NCBI GenBank assembly: GCA_027067895.1
Contig: JAMOUY010000325.1
Location: forward strand, 1 to 6,569
Direction of reading: 5' to 3'
DNA from: Acidobacteriota bacterium
GTDB lineage: Bacteria > Acidobacteriota > Holophagae > Thermotomaculales > Thermotomaculaceae
Length of the DNA stretch: 6,569 bases
The notes under the pieces are model-generated. The model searched no databases. It saw only the letters and a list, made by a program, of their open reading frames with translations, and was not told the DNA's origin. Positions within the stretch are counted from its first letter, which is position 1; each line of letters opens with the position of its first letter. Positions 1 to 5,991 of this stretch are shown here, one piece after another. The position numbers were made by a program, and so were the translations under genes.

Positions 1-1
1 G

Positions 2-403
2 GAAGTCATACTGGACCACTACAAAAACCCGAGAAACTGCAAAGAGATAGACGGCGTTTCGGAAAAAGGACACAACGCAAGTTGCGGAGACAAAGTGGAA
101 GTTGTTGCAAAAATAGAAAACGACAAGGTTGAGGACCTATCCGTTTGCACAAAAGGTTGTGCAATCTGCACCGCATCAGGCTCAATAATGTCGGAAAAGG
201 TAAAGGGTATGAGCCTTGAAGAGATTGAAAAATTTATTGAAAAAGTCAAAAAATACCTTAAAGGGGAATTGCCGGAAGAAGAGTTTGACGAAATCTTTGA
301 ATTAAAAGCACTAAGCGGAATAAGGAAATTTCCGGTAAGGATAAAATGCGCCCTTCTTCCGTGGATTACGCTTGAAAACACTTTGAAAAAAGACAAAAAA
401 TAA
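2..403 (+). CDS. sufU: SufU-type Fe-S scaffold / sulfur-acceptor protein (5' end missing)
   Basis: The frame is open from base 2 to the TAA at 401-403, giving 133 residues. The N-terminus lies outside the window. It belongs to the NifU-N/IscU/SufU fold; SufU proteins accept sulfur from the cysteine desulfurase SufS, usually through a zinc site, for cytosolic Fe-S cluster assembly. Visible hallmarks are DHYKNPRN near the start, NASCGD (C28, D30), GCAIC (C53) and RIKCALLPW (C116). The C28-C53 spacing of 25 residues equals that recalled for Bacillus subtilis SufU (C41-C66). The 63-residue C53-C116 gap fits SufU, with its extra insertion, rather than the shorter IscU gap. By the same alignment about 13 N-terminal residues are missing. 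The His that precedes the last Cys in IscU is Lys here, another SufU trait. Three further cysteines (C13, C49, C56) are unusual. A sufS or sufBCD gene would be expected upstream but cannot be seen. The methionine at 95 is internal and is not the real start. Confidence 0.9.
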   Translation, partial: EVILDHYKNPRNCKEIDGVSEKGHNASCGDKVEVVAKIENDKVEDLSVCTKGCAICTASGSIMSEKVKGMSLEEIEKFIEKVKKYLKGELPEEEFDEIFELKALSGIRKFPVRIKCALLPWITLENTLKKDKK

Positions 404-433
404 AAAGTTACGAAAAAACAAGGCTGAAAAATT

Positions 434-442
434 TGCTAAAAT
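434..442 (+). promoter_or_regulatory. Extended -10 promoter of the NlpC/P60 gene, predicted leaderless
   Basis: TGcTAAAAT is an extended -10 element (TG 434-435, hexamer 437-442). Only A-rich sequence lies at the -35 position. Exactly six bases separate the hexamer from the ATG at 449, so the predicted transcription start is the A of the start codon. No Shine-Dalgarno sequence lies within 20 bases upstream of the ATG. The element is seen in the sequence; the leaderless transcript is inferred. Confidence 0.6.
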
Positions 443-448
443 AACAGT

Positions 449-919
449 ATGAAAAGTAAATATTTTTTTATCATTCTGCTGTTGATTTTTTTAATTTTCC
501 TTCAACATGCATGTTTTAAAAAAGACACTTCCAATATTTCCAACATTATAGTCTCTATCGCCTCAAAACAAATAGGAAAACCATACGCTGTCGGCGGAAA
601 GGGGCCGGACAGATTTGACTGCTCGGGATTTGTTTATTTCTGCTACAAACAAGCAGGCTACAATATTCCATCAACGACAAAAAAATTGAAAAAGATAGGC
701 AAAAAGGTTTGCGGAAAATTAAAATTTTCCAAATTGAAAAAAGGGGATTTGCTTTTTTTCAAAATAGGAAAAATTTTCGGAAGCCCGAATCACGTGGGAA
801 TTTACGCGGGAAACAAAACAATGATTCACGCATCGCCGACAAAAGGGGTGGTAAAAGTTTACCTTGACACAAAATACTGGAAAAAGCATTTTAAATACGC
901 AAGAAGGATTATTGACTAA
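449..919 (+). CDS. Exported NlpC/P60 family cysteine peptidase
   Basis: This 156-residue protein is a minimal NlpC/P60 domain behind an N-terminal hydrophobic segment. Family members usually cleave peptide bonds in peptidoglycan stem peptides. Residues 5-18 are hydrophobic, followed by Cys22. The -3 and -2 positions before this Cys are Gln and His, a poor lipobox, so lipoprotein processing is doubtful; an uncleaved anchor or ordinary secretion is possible. The domain runs from about 33 to 155. The catalytic triad is visible: C58 in FDCSGFV, H115 in NHVGIYAG and H127 in MIHAS. The KKGDLLFF segment before H115 is also typical. No SH3b or LysM binding domain is present. ATG 449 is the sensible start because the hydrophobic segment begins there and a -10 box sits just upstream. 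The TAA stop overlaps the TAG stop of the convergent M16 gene. Family assignment is firm; the exact bond cleaved is unknown. Confidence 0.9.
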   Translation: MKSKYFFIILLLIFLIFLQHACFKKDTSNISNIIVSIASKQIGKPYAVGGKGPDRFDCSGFVYFCYKQAGYNIPSTTKKLKKIGKKVCGKLKFSKLKKGDLLFFKIGKIFGSPNHVGIYAGNKTMIHASPTKGVVKVYLDTKYWKKHFKYARRIID

Positions 920-2133
920 ACATTGCCGAAAAGCAAAACCGAAAAATTGTCTTTTATTAAAATTTCTTCCGCAAGTTTTTTCACTTTAAAAAAATCAACT
1001 TGTTCAATCAACTCAACAATATGTTCGTAAGTGTGGATTTTTTGATAAACCCCGTAATTTCTTGCATTAAACATGGATTTGCTCAAAGAGGTTTCAAGCC
1101 CCATACTTAAATTGCCTATCAATTGACCCTTTGCTTTTTCAAACTCTTCTTCTTGAATTGTGTTTCCCAAACTCAGACACTCTTCAATCACCCTGTTTTT
1201 CAACTCGTTTTCCTTGCCCTTTGAGGTTGAACCGAAAATGTAAAGCATCCCCTCGTTTCTATGGTAAAGGGGAAACGAACTTATTGAATAGGCAAGCCCG
1301 GCTTCTTCCCTAATTCTCAAAAAAAGCCTTGAACTCATTCCGTCGCCAAGAATATTGTTCAAAATTGAAAGGGCAAACCTGTCTTTGTGGTTTGCGGGAA
1401 AGGTTTTAAACCCAAGGTAAAGGTTTACCCCGTCCATTCCGTCCCTCTTCACCCTTTTGTCAAAAAAAGCAAAGGGCTGGGAATTATCGGAGGGAACGCA
1501 ACCATTCGTTTCAATATCCTGTAAATATCCTTTTACAAGGGCAAAGAATTTTTCCTCGTCAATTTTTCCCGCACCGCTTACAATGAGGTTTTTTCCGCAA
1601 ACTCGTGTTTTTGCATAAGTAAACAACTGTTTTCTTGTAAAAGAATCAATGCTTTTTTCGTCTCCCAAGATTGAGCGGCCCAACTCTCTTTCCGGATAAA
1701 CAAGGGACATAAACAATTCGTCCCCGCTGTCGTCGTGGTTTTCCTTTGCCATTCTCAATTCCTCTTTTACAACCTGCTTTTCCAACTGAATGTCTTTTTC
1801 CCTGAAAACAGAATTCAAAAGCATGTCAAAAACAACGTCAAGGCTCTTTTTAAATCCGACATAAGGCACTTTGCAGGTTATACACAGGTTGTCCCTTGTT
1901 GTAAATGCGTCCAATTCGCCGCCCAGCGCCTCAATCTCGGAAGAAATATCTTCGGCGTTTCTTTTCTTCGTCCCCTTAAAAATCATGTGCTCAAAAAAAT
2001 GAGTCAACCCGTGCTCATTTTCTTTTTCATCCCTTGACCCGCATTTTATACACACCGAAATTGCAAAAACGGGAGAATCGCTGACTTTACAATAAATTAC
2101 CGGTGCTTCTGATATTGTTTTTATCTCTGTCAT
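916..2133 (-). CDS. M16 family zinc metallopeptidase (mitochondrial-processing-peptidase-like)
   Basis: From the ATG at 2133 the protein has 405 residues, the usual size of a half-clamshell M16B peptidase with an N-terminal catalytic and a C-terminal M16_C domain. The inverted zinc motif HFFEH is at 45-49 (H45, H49 zinc ligands, E48 catalytic). The distal zinc ligand is E125 in KEELRMAKEN, 76 residues after H49, as in the family. GSRDE before the motif and FKGTKKR after it are conserved. The C-terminal Arg/Tyr signature appears as RIREEAGLAYS. No signal peptide is seen, so it is probably cytoplasmic. Known relatives degrade peptides or process precursors as dimers, sometimes with an inactive partner; no partner gene is in view, so a homodimer is the simplest guess. 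The open frame extends to a TTG at 2163, but that TTG overlaps the predicted -10 box. The ATG has GAGG five bases upstream, so it is preferred. Its physiological substrate cannot be told from sequence. Confidence 0.92.
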   Translation of the reverse strand: MTEIKTISEAPVIYCKVSDSPVFAISVCIKCGSRDEKENEHGLTHFFEHMIFKGTKKRNAEDISSEIEALGGELDAFTTRDNLCITCKVPYVGFKKSLDVVFDMLLNSVFREKDIQLEKQVVKEELRMAKENHDDSGDELFMSLVYPERELGRSILGDEKSIDSFTRKQLFTYAKTRVCGKNLIVSGAGKIDEEKFFALVKGYLQDIETNGCVPSDNSQPFAFFDKRVKRDGMDGVNLYLGFKTFPANHKDRFALSILNNILGDGMSSRLFLRIREEAGLAYSISSFPLYHRNEGMLYIFGSTSKGKENELKNRVIEECLSLGNTIQEEEFEKAKGQLIGNLSMGLETSLSKSMFNARNYGVYQKIHTYEHIVELIEQVDFFKVKKLAEEILIKDNFSVLLFGNV

Positions 2134-2138
2134 ACTTA

Positions 2139-2142
2139 CCTC
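2139..2142 (-). promoter_or_regulatory. Ribosome binding site deciding the M16 start
   Basis: On the minus strand GAGG precedes the ATG at 2133 with five bases between. It supports the 405-residue protein over the in-frame TTG ten codons upstream. Confidence 0.7.
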
Positions 2143-2153
2143 AAATCCACTAA

Positions 2154-2181
2154 ATTTTAACAAAAGGCGTTAGTTTATCAA
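2154..2181 (-). promoter_or_regulatory. Promoter of the M16 peptidase gene
   Basis: On the minus strand, TTGATA (2181-2176) and TAAAAT (2159-2154) are separated by 16 bases. TG at 2162-2161 makes this an extended -10. The predicted start near 2147 leaves a leader of only about 14 bases, which contains the GAGG ribosome binding site. It lies back to back with the rightward TPR promoter, the two -35 regions being only seven bases apart. Confidence 0.65.
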
Positions 2182-2188
2182 TCGGTAT

Positions 2189-2218
2189 CTGTAAAAAAAG
2201 GAAGAAATATTGTATAAT
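2189..2218 (+). promoter_or_regulatory. Promoter of the TPR-thioredoxin gene pair
   Basis: A consensus TATAAT at 2213-2218 is preceded by a weak -35 candidate, CTGTAA (2189-2194), with an 18-base spacer. The predicted start near 2225 gives a leader of roughly 35 bases before the ATG at 2260. The divergent M16 promoter shares this 126-base intergenic region, so one regulator could affect both. I see no clear palindromic operator. Confidence 0.6.
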
Positions 2219-2247
2219 TTCAAGTCCGAAGGGAAGATTTAAAGTAA

Positions 2248-2252
2248 AGGAG
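2248..2252 (+). promoter_or_regulatory. Ribosome binding site of the TPR gene
   Basis: AGGAG lies seven bases before the ATG at 2260. It is a strong, ordinary Shine-Dalgarno sequence and contrasts with its absence before the NlpC/P60 and bamA genes. Confidence 0.75.
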
Positions 2253-2259
2253 AAAGTTT

Positions 2260-2973
2260 ATGATAAACATACTGATAAGTGTTTTGGTTGCAGTGGATGT
2301 TGCTTTGGGGCTATACCTTCTTGACGTTCATTACGTTATTGACATACTTGTCGGACTTGCCGCAGGGTTAGGCGTTTTTTACATACTGTCCAAAAGAATG
2401 GCTGCAAAACTTACGGCAATTGTTGAAAAAGCAAACAAAATGGCTATGAAGAGAAACCTTGACGGGGCAATTGAGGTTTTAAAGGAAGGATACAAATACA
2501 GGTGGAAACATCCATTTGTCAAATCTCAGTTGGATGCACAAATAGGGGTGCTTTACTACTACAAAAGGGATTACGACAATGCCTTTCCGTATTTGAAAAA
2601 AGGGATTGCAACCCATTATATTGCCAAAGGAATGCTTGCCGTAATTTATTACAAGAGAAAACAGTACGACAAAATGGAAGAAACATTTGAAATTGCGGTA
2701 AAATCCGCGCCGAAGGAAAGTTTAATCTGGGCGCTTTACGCATACTGCATGAACAAAATTGGCAAAAGAGACAAAGCAATTGAAATTATAAACAGGGGAT
2801 TGAAAAAGATACCGGGAGACGAAAGGCTTCTTGCAAACTTAAAGGCTTTGCAGAACAAAAGGCCTATGAAAATGAAGGCATACGGGGAAATGTGGTATCA
2901 GTTTATGCTTGATAAAATGCCGGTAATTCAGCAGCAACCGCCTAAATTCGCAAGGCATAAGAGGAGATATTAG
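2260..2973 (+). CDS. Membrane-anchored tetratricopeptide repeat (TPR) protein, function unknown
   Basis: This 237-residue protein begins with two predicted membrane helices (about 3-21 and 27-44) joined by a short loop with DVHYVID. SKRMAAK follows the second helix. By the positive-inside rule both ends, including the repeats, should face the cytoplasm. Four TPR-like helical pairs follow at about 53-85, 89-120, 121-152 and 153-187, each with the alternating small and aromatic residues and 'Y..A' type turns of TPRs (for example KRDYDNAFPYLKKG and KRDKAIEIINRGLKK). The tail (about 200-237) is basic and carries QQQPP and a final KRRY. TPRs are protein-docking scaffolds; I do not recognise a specific family. 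LapB-like LPS regulators have a membrane anchor plus TPRs, but they also have a C-terminal rubredoxin-type metal site, which is absent here. The stop TAG shares its last base with the GTG start of the thioredoxin-like gene, implying translational coupling. Confidence 0.8.
   Translation: MINILISVLVAVDVALGLYLLDVHYVIDILVGLAAGLGVFYILSKRMAAKLTAIVEKANKMAMKRNLDGAIEVLKEGYKYRWKHPFVKSQLDAQIGVLYYYKRDYDNAFPYLKKGIATHYIAKGMLAVIYYKRKQYDKMEETFEIAVKSAPKESLIWALYAYCMNKIGKRDKAIEIINRGLKKIPGDERLLANLKALQNKRPMKMKAYGEMWYQFMLDKMPVIQQQPPKFARHKRRY
2961..2966 (+). promoter_or_regulatory. Ribosome binding site inside the TPR gene end, sets the GTG start
   Basis: GAGGAG sits within the last codons of the TPR gene, six bases before the GTG at 2973. 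It supports GTG as the start of the thioredoxin-like lipoprotein. The next in-frame ATG would remove the whole signal peptide. Confidence 0.75.
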
Positions 2974-3413
2974 TGCGGGCAAAGATTGTTTTAGCCCTTT
3001 TAATCATTTTAGCGGTTTCGTGCACAAACCAAGAAAGAGTTAAGTGGCAGACATTTCAGTCCGCTTTAATGCAGCAGGAAAAAAACGAAAAACCGATTAT
3101 GTTTTTCTTTTACTCAACATCCTGCGTTTACTGTAAAGTTATGGAAAAATCCACATTAAACAACAAAGAAATAGCGGACACAATAAATGAAAACTTCATT
3201 CCCGTAAAACTCAACATTGACAACAAACTGCCAATAGGAAAGGGGCTTCCTTCCCCGTCAAAACTTGCGGCAACATTCAGGGTAAGGGGAGTGCCTGCGG
3301 TTTTCTTTGTAAACAAAGAGCATAACGTTGTAAAAAAACTTACGGGGTTTCAGCCTGTTTTTCTTTTCAAAAAACACTTAAAAGAAGTAATTGAACAAAA
3401 GGAAAGCGATTAG
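2973..3413 (+). CDS. Thioredoxin-fold lipoprotein with CVYC active site
   Basis: This 146-residue protein starts with GTG. A lipoprotein signal peptide (residues 1-16) ends in LAVS-C17, an acceptable lipobox, so the mature protein should be lipid-anchored in the envelope. No Asp follows Cys17, so export to the outer membrane is possible. The rest is one thioredoxin domain: KPIMFFFYSTSC leads into the redox motif C51-V-Y-C54, then KVMEKSTLNNKEI, and the cis-proline loop RGVPAVFF (P108) followed by a beta strand and the final helix. The 'CxxCKxME..T' pattern resembles the Thioredoxin_7, DsbD C-terminal and SoxW-like groups more than cytoplasmic thioredoxin. It is likely a periplasmic thiol-disulfide reductase or similar; direction and partner are unknown. 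It overlaps the TPR stop by one base and lies 21 bases before bamA, so a role in envelope protein folding is an inference from context. Confidence 0.88.
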   Translation: MRAKIVLALLIILAVSCTNQERVKWQTFQSALMQQEKNEKPIMFFFYSTSCVYCKVMEKSTLNNKEIADTINENFIPVKLNIDNKLPIGKGLPSPSKLAATFRVRGVPAVFFVNKEHNVVKKLTGFQPVFLFKKHLKEVIEQKESD

Positions 3414-3419
3414 CGATTA

Positions 3420-3428
3420 TGCTATAAT
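3420..3428 (+). promoter_or_regulatory. Extended -10 promoter of bamA, predicted leaderless
   Basis: TGcTATAAT is a perfect extended -10 (hexamer 3423-3428) with no recognisable -35. Six bases separate it from the ATG at 3435, placing the predicted transcription start at the start codon. The 21 bases between the upstream stop and the ATG hold no Shine-Dalgarno sequence. bamA may therefore be made mainly from its own leaderless mRNA, and poorly from any read-through message of the upstream pair. Confidence 0.65.
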
Positions 3429-3434
3429 TTCCAC

Positions 3435-5963
3435 ATGAAAAAAGGTTTCATTTTTGCTTTTATTCTGGTTTTATCCATAAAAGCGCAAACAATAAAAAAG
3501 ATAAATTTTTCGGACAACAAACTTTTTTCCCTAATCCCGATAAAAGAGGGAGAAACGCTTACGCCTTCCCTCACAAAGGAAACCGTGGTAAACCTTTATA
3601 AAACCGGACTTTTTTATAATGTTAAGGTTTACACGGAAAAAGATAAAAACGGAGTAATCGTAAATATTGAAACCGTTCCGGCAGAATATTTCGGCGAAAT
3701 CACCACAAAGGGGAAAATAGGCATTAAAAAACGAAGATTGAAAAAACTCTATCGGGAATTTTATCCGTTTAAATCTCAGTTTAGAAAAGAAAAAATGGAA
3801 ATTTTCATAAAAACATTAAAGGAAAAATTTGCAGAATTAGGCTATCCGGACGCAAAAATAACCTATTCTTTGGAAAAAAAAGACAACAAAATATTTCCAA
3901 TAATAACCATAGACTGCGGAAAACCTCTAATTGTCCAATCAATCAAAACAAACAACAAAAAATTATACAAAAAATTTGTAAAAATCAGGGAAAAAGACGT
4001 TTACAACAAAGAATTGTTTCTTCACGGAATAAAAAAAATGAGAAATTATCTGCAAAAAAATCACTATCTTAATTCCAAGATTAAATTCAGGGAAAAGATT
4101 GAAAACGGCAAAGTCAAGTTAACAATAATCATCAAAAAAGGAAAAAAATTCAGAATAGAATCGGAAAATATCCCTATTTCCGAAGACAATGCGGAAGAGT
4201 TATGCGCTTTTTTAAAAACAGGAAGACTTAACGACGCTACAATAAAAATCACGGAAAAAAACCTCTACTTTAAAGCACTGCAATTGGGATACGACAACCC
4301 TAAAATAAACATTGAGGTAAACAAAGAATTTTTAAAATGCCGAATTGAAAATCCTTCAAAAAAAGAAATAAAAAAAATTGCTATTGAGTGCGATATTCCG
4401 ATAAAACTTACTAAAAAATTCAAATACTACAATAAACTTACCAAAAGCGAAATTTATTCGGAGATATCGGAAAAACTATCAAAATCGGGGTATTTAAAAC
4501 CGAAAATCAAATTTGACTACAATTCCGCTTCAAAAACTTTAAAGGTTAAGGTCAATAAAGGAATTCTTTTTAGAATTGGGGAAATTAAAACAAATTCGGA
4601 CATAAAACTGCCGGAAAACATTTACAAAAATATTATCCGAAAAGGAGAAGTCTTTGACAAAAAAAAGATTACCGATACAATCACTTTTCTAAAATCATAC
4701 CTTCTCGGAGAAGGATATTTCAATCCCGAGGTAAATATTAGAATCGGCCGTCCGTCAGAGGGACTTATCCCCCTTTCAATAAACATAAAAGCCGGAAAAA
4801 AAATAATTCTTTCCGACATTGTGGTTTTGGGAAACAAAAAAATCAAAACAAACCATATTCTAAAATTTGCGTCATTTTCAAAAGGAGACGTCGTTTGCAA
4901 GCCGTGTATTGAGGAATTTAAGACAAAACTTGAATTTTCAGGATTTTTTTCCTTGGTAAAAATTGACCTGATACAAAAGGAAAACAACAAAGCGGTTTTG
5001 CTTGTAAAAGTAAGGGAAAACAAACTTTACTCTTTTTCCTATGCCGTAGGAATAAACTCTGACGAAGGATTGAGATTTACGGCAAAAATCAAGAAAAAAT
5101 ACCTTTTTAACAACTTTTTCAACGGAACAACAATTTTCAGAATCTCAACCAAAAGAACGCAAGGATACTTTACCGTAAGCGGGAAGAAACACTTTCTATC
5201 TTCAATCTATTTCACAATTGAAGACAAAGACGATTACAAATTTTCAAGATTCGGATTTTCTTTCAGTTATGCGGGAAATATACTTTCACATACCAGAATA
5301 ATAGAATCGCTTGAATTTACAAAAAACAATCTGACCAATATAAGAGTGCCGATAGAAGAAATTGACAAAGATTTACAGCCCGACTATACAATAGGACTAA
5401 AAAACAACATTCTCTACGACAAAAGAAACGATATTCTCTTTCCCACAAAAGGATTTTTCATAAACGCCAACATATTCCCCGCATACGTGGTAAACGACGA
5501 TAAATTTTTCCTTAAAGCAAACGTTAAAACCGGAATTTATTTCAAAAATTTTGAAATAATCACTAATATCGGAAAAATATTTACAAAAAACGACTATCAA
5601 ATTCCCATTCCCCAGAGATTTTTTGCAGGAGGCTCAACAAATCTGAGAATTTCCTCTTTTGAGCAGGCAGGGCCATTGTTTTCAACCGGAGTGCCCAAAG
5701 GCGGAAACTTTATGTTTGTGTTTTCTGCGGAATACAAATACCATTTAACCGACATCTATTACCTGACATTTTTTACCGACATCGGAAACGTATGGGAAAA
5801 CTCGTCAGACTTTTCTTTTGAATCCTGCATAAAAGACGCGGGAATAGGTTTAATGGTAAAAACCCCGATTGGACCAATAAAAATTCAACTTGCCAAAAAC
5901 CTTGACAAAGATACGTTTCCCTCAAATCTCAAACTTGTATTTTCATTGGGAGCAACATTCTAA
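3435..5963 (+). CDS. bamA: BamA/Omp85 outer-membrane protein assembly factor with seven POTRA-like repeats
   Basis: This 842-residue protein is the core of the machinery that folds beta-barrel proteins into the outer membrane. A signal peptide (1-17, ending IKA) is followed by about seven POTRA-like units at roughly 18-83, 84-162, 163-236, 237-307, 308-377, 378-454 and 455-528. Each has the G-aromatic turn after its second helix (G58, G136, H210 in place of Gly, G285, G352, G427, G503), spaced about 75 residues. E. coli BamA has five. The barrel (about 529-842) shows conserved Omp85 features: YDKRNDILFPTKGFF (661-675), RFFAGG (728-733), FxDxGNVW (F780, D782), the IGLMVKTPIGPIKI segment and a C-terminal Phe842. 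The L6 motif, usually [VL]RG[FY], reads LRIS (737-740): the Arg is kept, Gly and the aromatic are not. Seven cysteines are present, including C488-K-P-C491 in the last POTRA. TamA is unlikely, since it has three POTRAs and is shorter. The ATG at 3435 directly begins the signal peptide. Confidence 0.93.
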   Translation: MKKGFIFAFILVLSIKAQTIKKINFSDNKLFSLIPIKEGETLTPSLTKETVVNLYKTGLFYNVKVYTEKDKNGVIVNIETVPAEYFGEITTKGKIGIKKRRLKKLYREFYPFKSQFRKEKMEIFIKTLKEKFAELGYPDAKITYSLEKKDNKIFPIITIDCGKPLIVQSIKTNNKKLYKKFVKIREKDVYNKELFLHGIKKMRNYLQKNHYLNSKIKFREKIENGKVKLTIIIKKGKKFRIESENIPISEDNAEELCAFLKTGRLNDATIKITEKNLYFKALQLGYDNPKINIEVNKEFLKCRIENPSKKEIKKIAIECDIPIKLTKKFKYYNKLTKSEIYSEISEKLSKSGYLKPKIKFDYNSASKTLKVKVNKGILFRIGEIKTNSDIKLPENIYKNIIRKGEVFDKKKITDTITFLKSYLLGEGYFNPEVNIRIGRPSEGLIPLSINIKAGKKIILSDIVVLGNKKIKTNHILKFASFSKGDVVCKPCIEEFKTKLEFSGFFSLVKIDLIQKENNKAVLLVKVRENKLYSFSYAVGINSDEGLRFTAKIKKKYLFNNFFNGTTIFRISTKRTQGYFTVSGKKHFLSSIYFTIEDKDDYKFSRFGFSFSYAGNILSHTRIIESLEFTKNNLTNIRVPIEEIDKDLQPDYTIGLKNNILYDKRNDILFPTKGFFINANIFPAYVVNDDKFFLKANVKTGIYFKNFEIITNIGKIFTKNDYQIPIPQRFFAGGSTNLRISSFEQAGPLFSTGVPKGGNFMFVFSAEYKYHLTDIYYLTFFTDIGNVWENSSDFSFESCIKDAGIGLMVKTPIGPIKIQLAKNLDKDTFPSNLKLVFSLGATF

Positions 5964-5991
5964 ACCGCTTTTACCTCATTTAAAAAAAGTT

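Noticed and set aside
19..396. Open frame of 125 codons on the minus strand opposite sufU
   Set aside because: It is the antisense shadow of a clear SufU gene, shows no domain and has a composition explained by the opposite strand.
543..548. TATAAT on the minus strand inside the NlpC/P60 gene as an antisense promoter
   Set aside because: There is no extended -10 TG and no -35; such hexamers are frequent by chance in AT-rich DNA.
713..730. Inverted repeat of 8-bp arms (GGAAAATT / AATTTTCC) in the NlpC/P60 gene
   Set aside because: It is made of in-frame codons for GKLKFS in a very A/T-rich gene; the two-base loop and AT-rich arms do not make a plausible terminator or operator.
1735..2037. 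Open frame of 100 codons on the plus strand inside the M16 gene
   Set aside because: It is antisense to the zinc-binding and N-terminal region of a well-supported peptidase and has no recognisable features.
2134..2163. TTG at 2163 (minus strand) as the start of the M16 gene, adding ten residues
   Set aside because: The TTG overlaps the predicted extended -10 box, lies upstream of the expected transcription start and has no ribosome binding site; the ATG at 2133 has GAGG at good spacing.
4622..5023. Open frame of 133 codons on the minus strand inside bamA
   Set aside because: It lies opposite POTRA 6-7, which are clearly coding; the protein resembles nothing and has no credible start context.
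5964..5991. Possible terminator after bamA
   Set aside because: The gap has an A-run but no stem-loop or T-tract on the plus strand.
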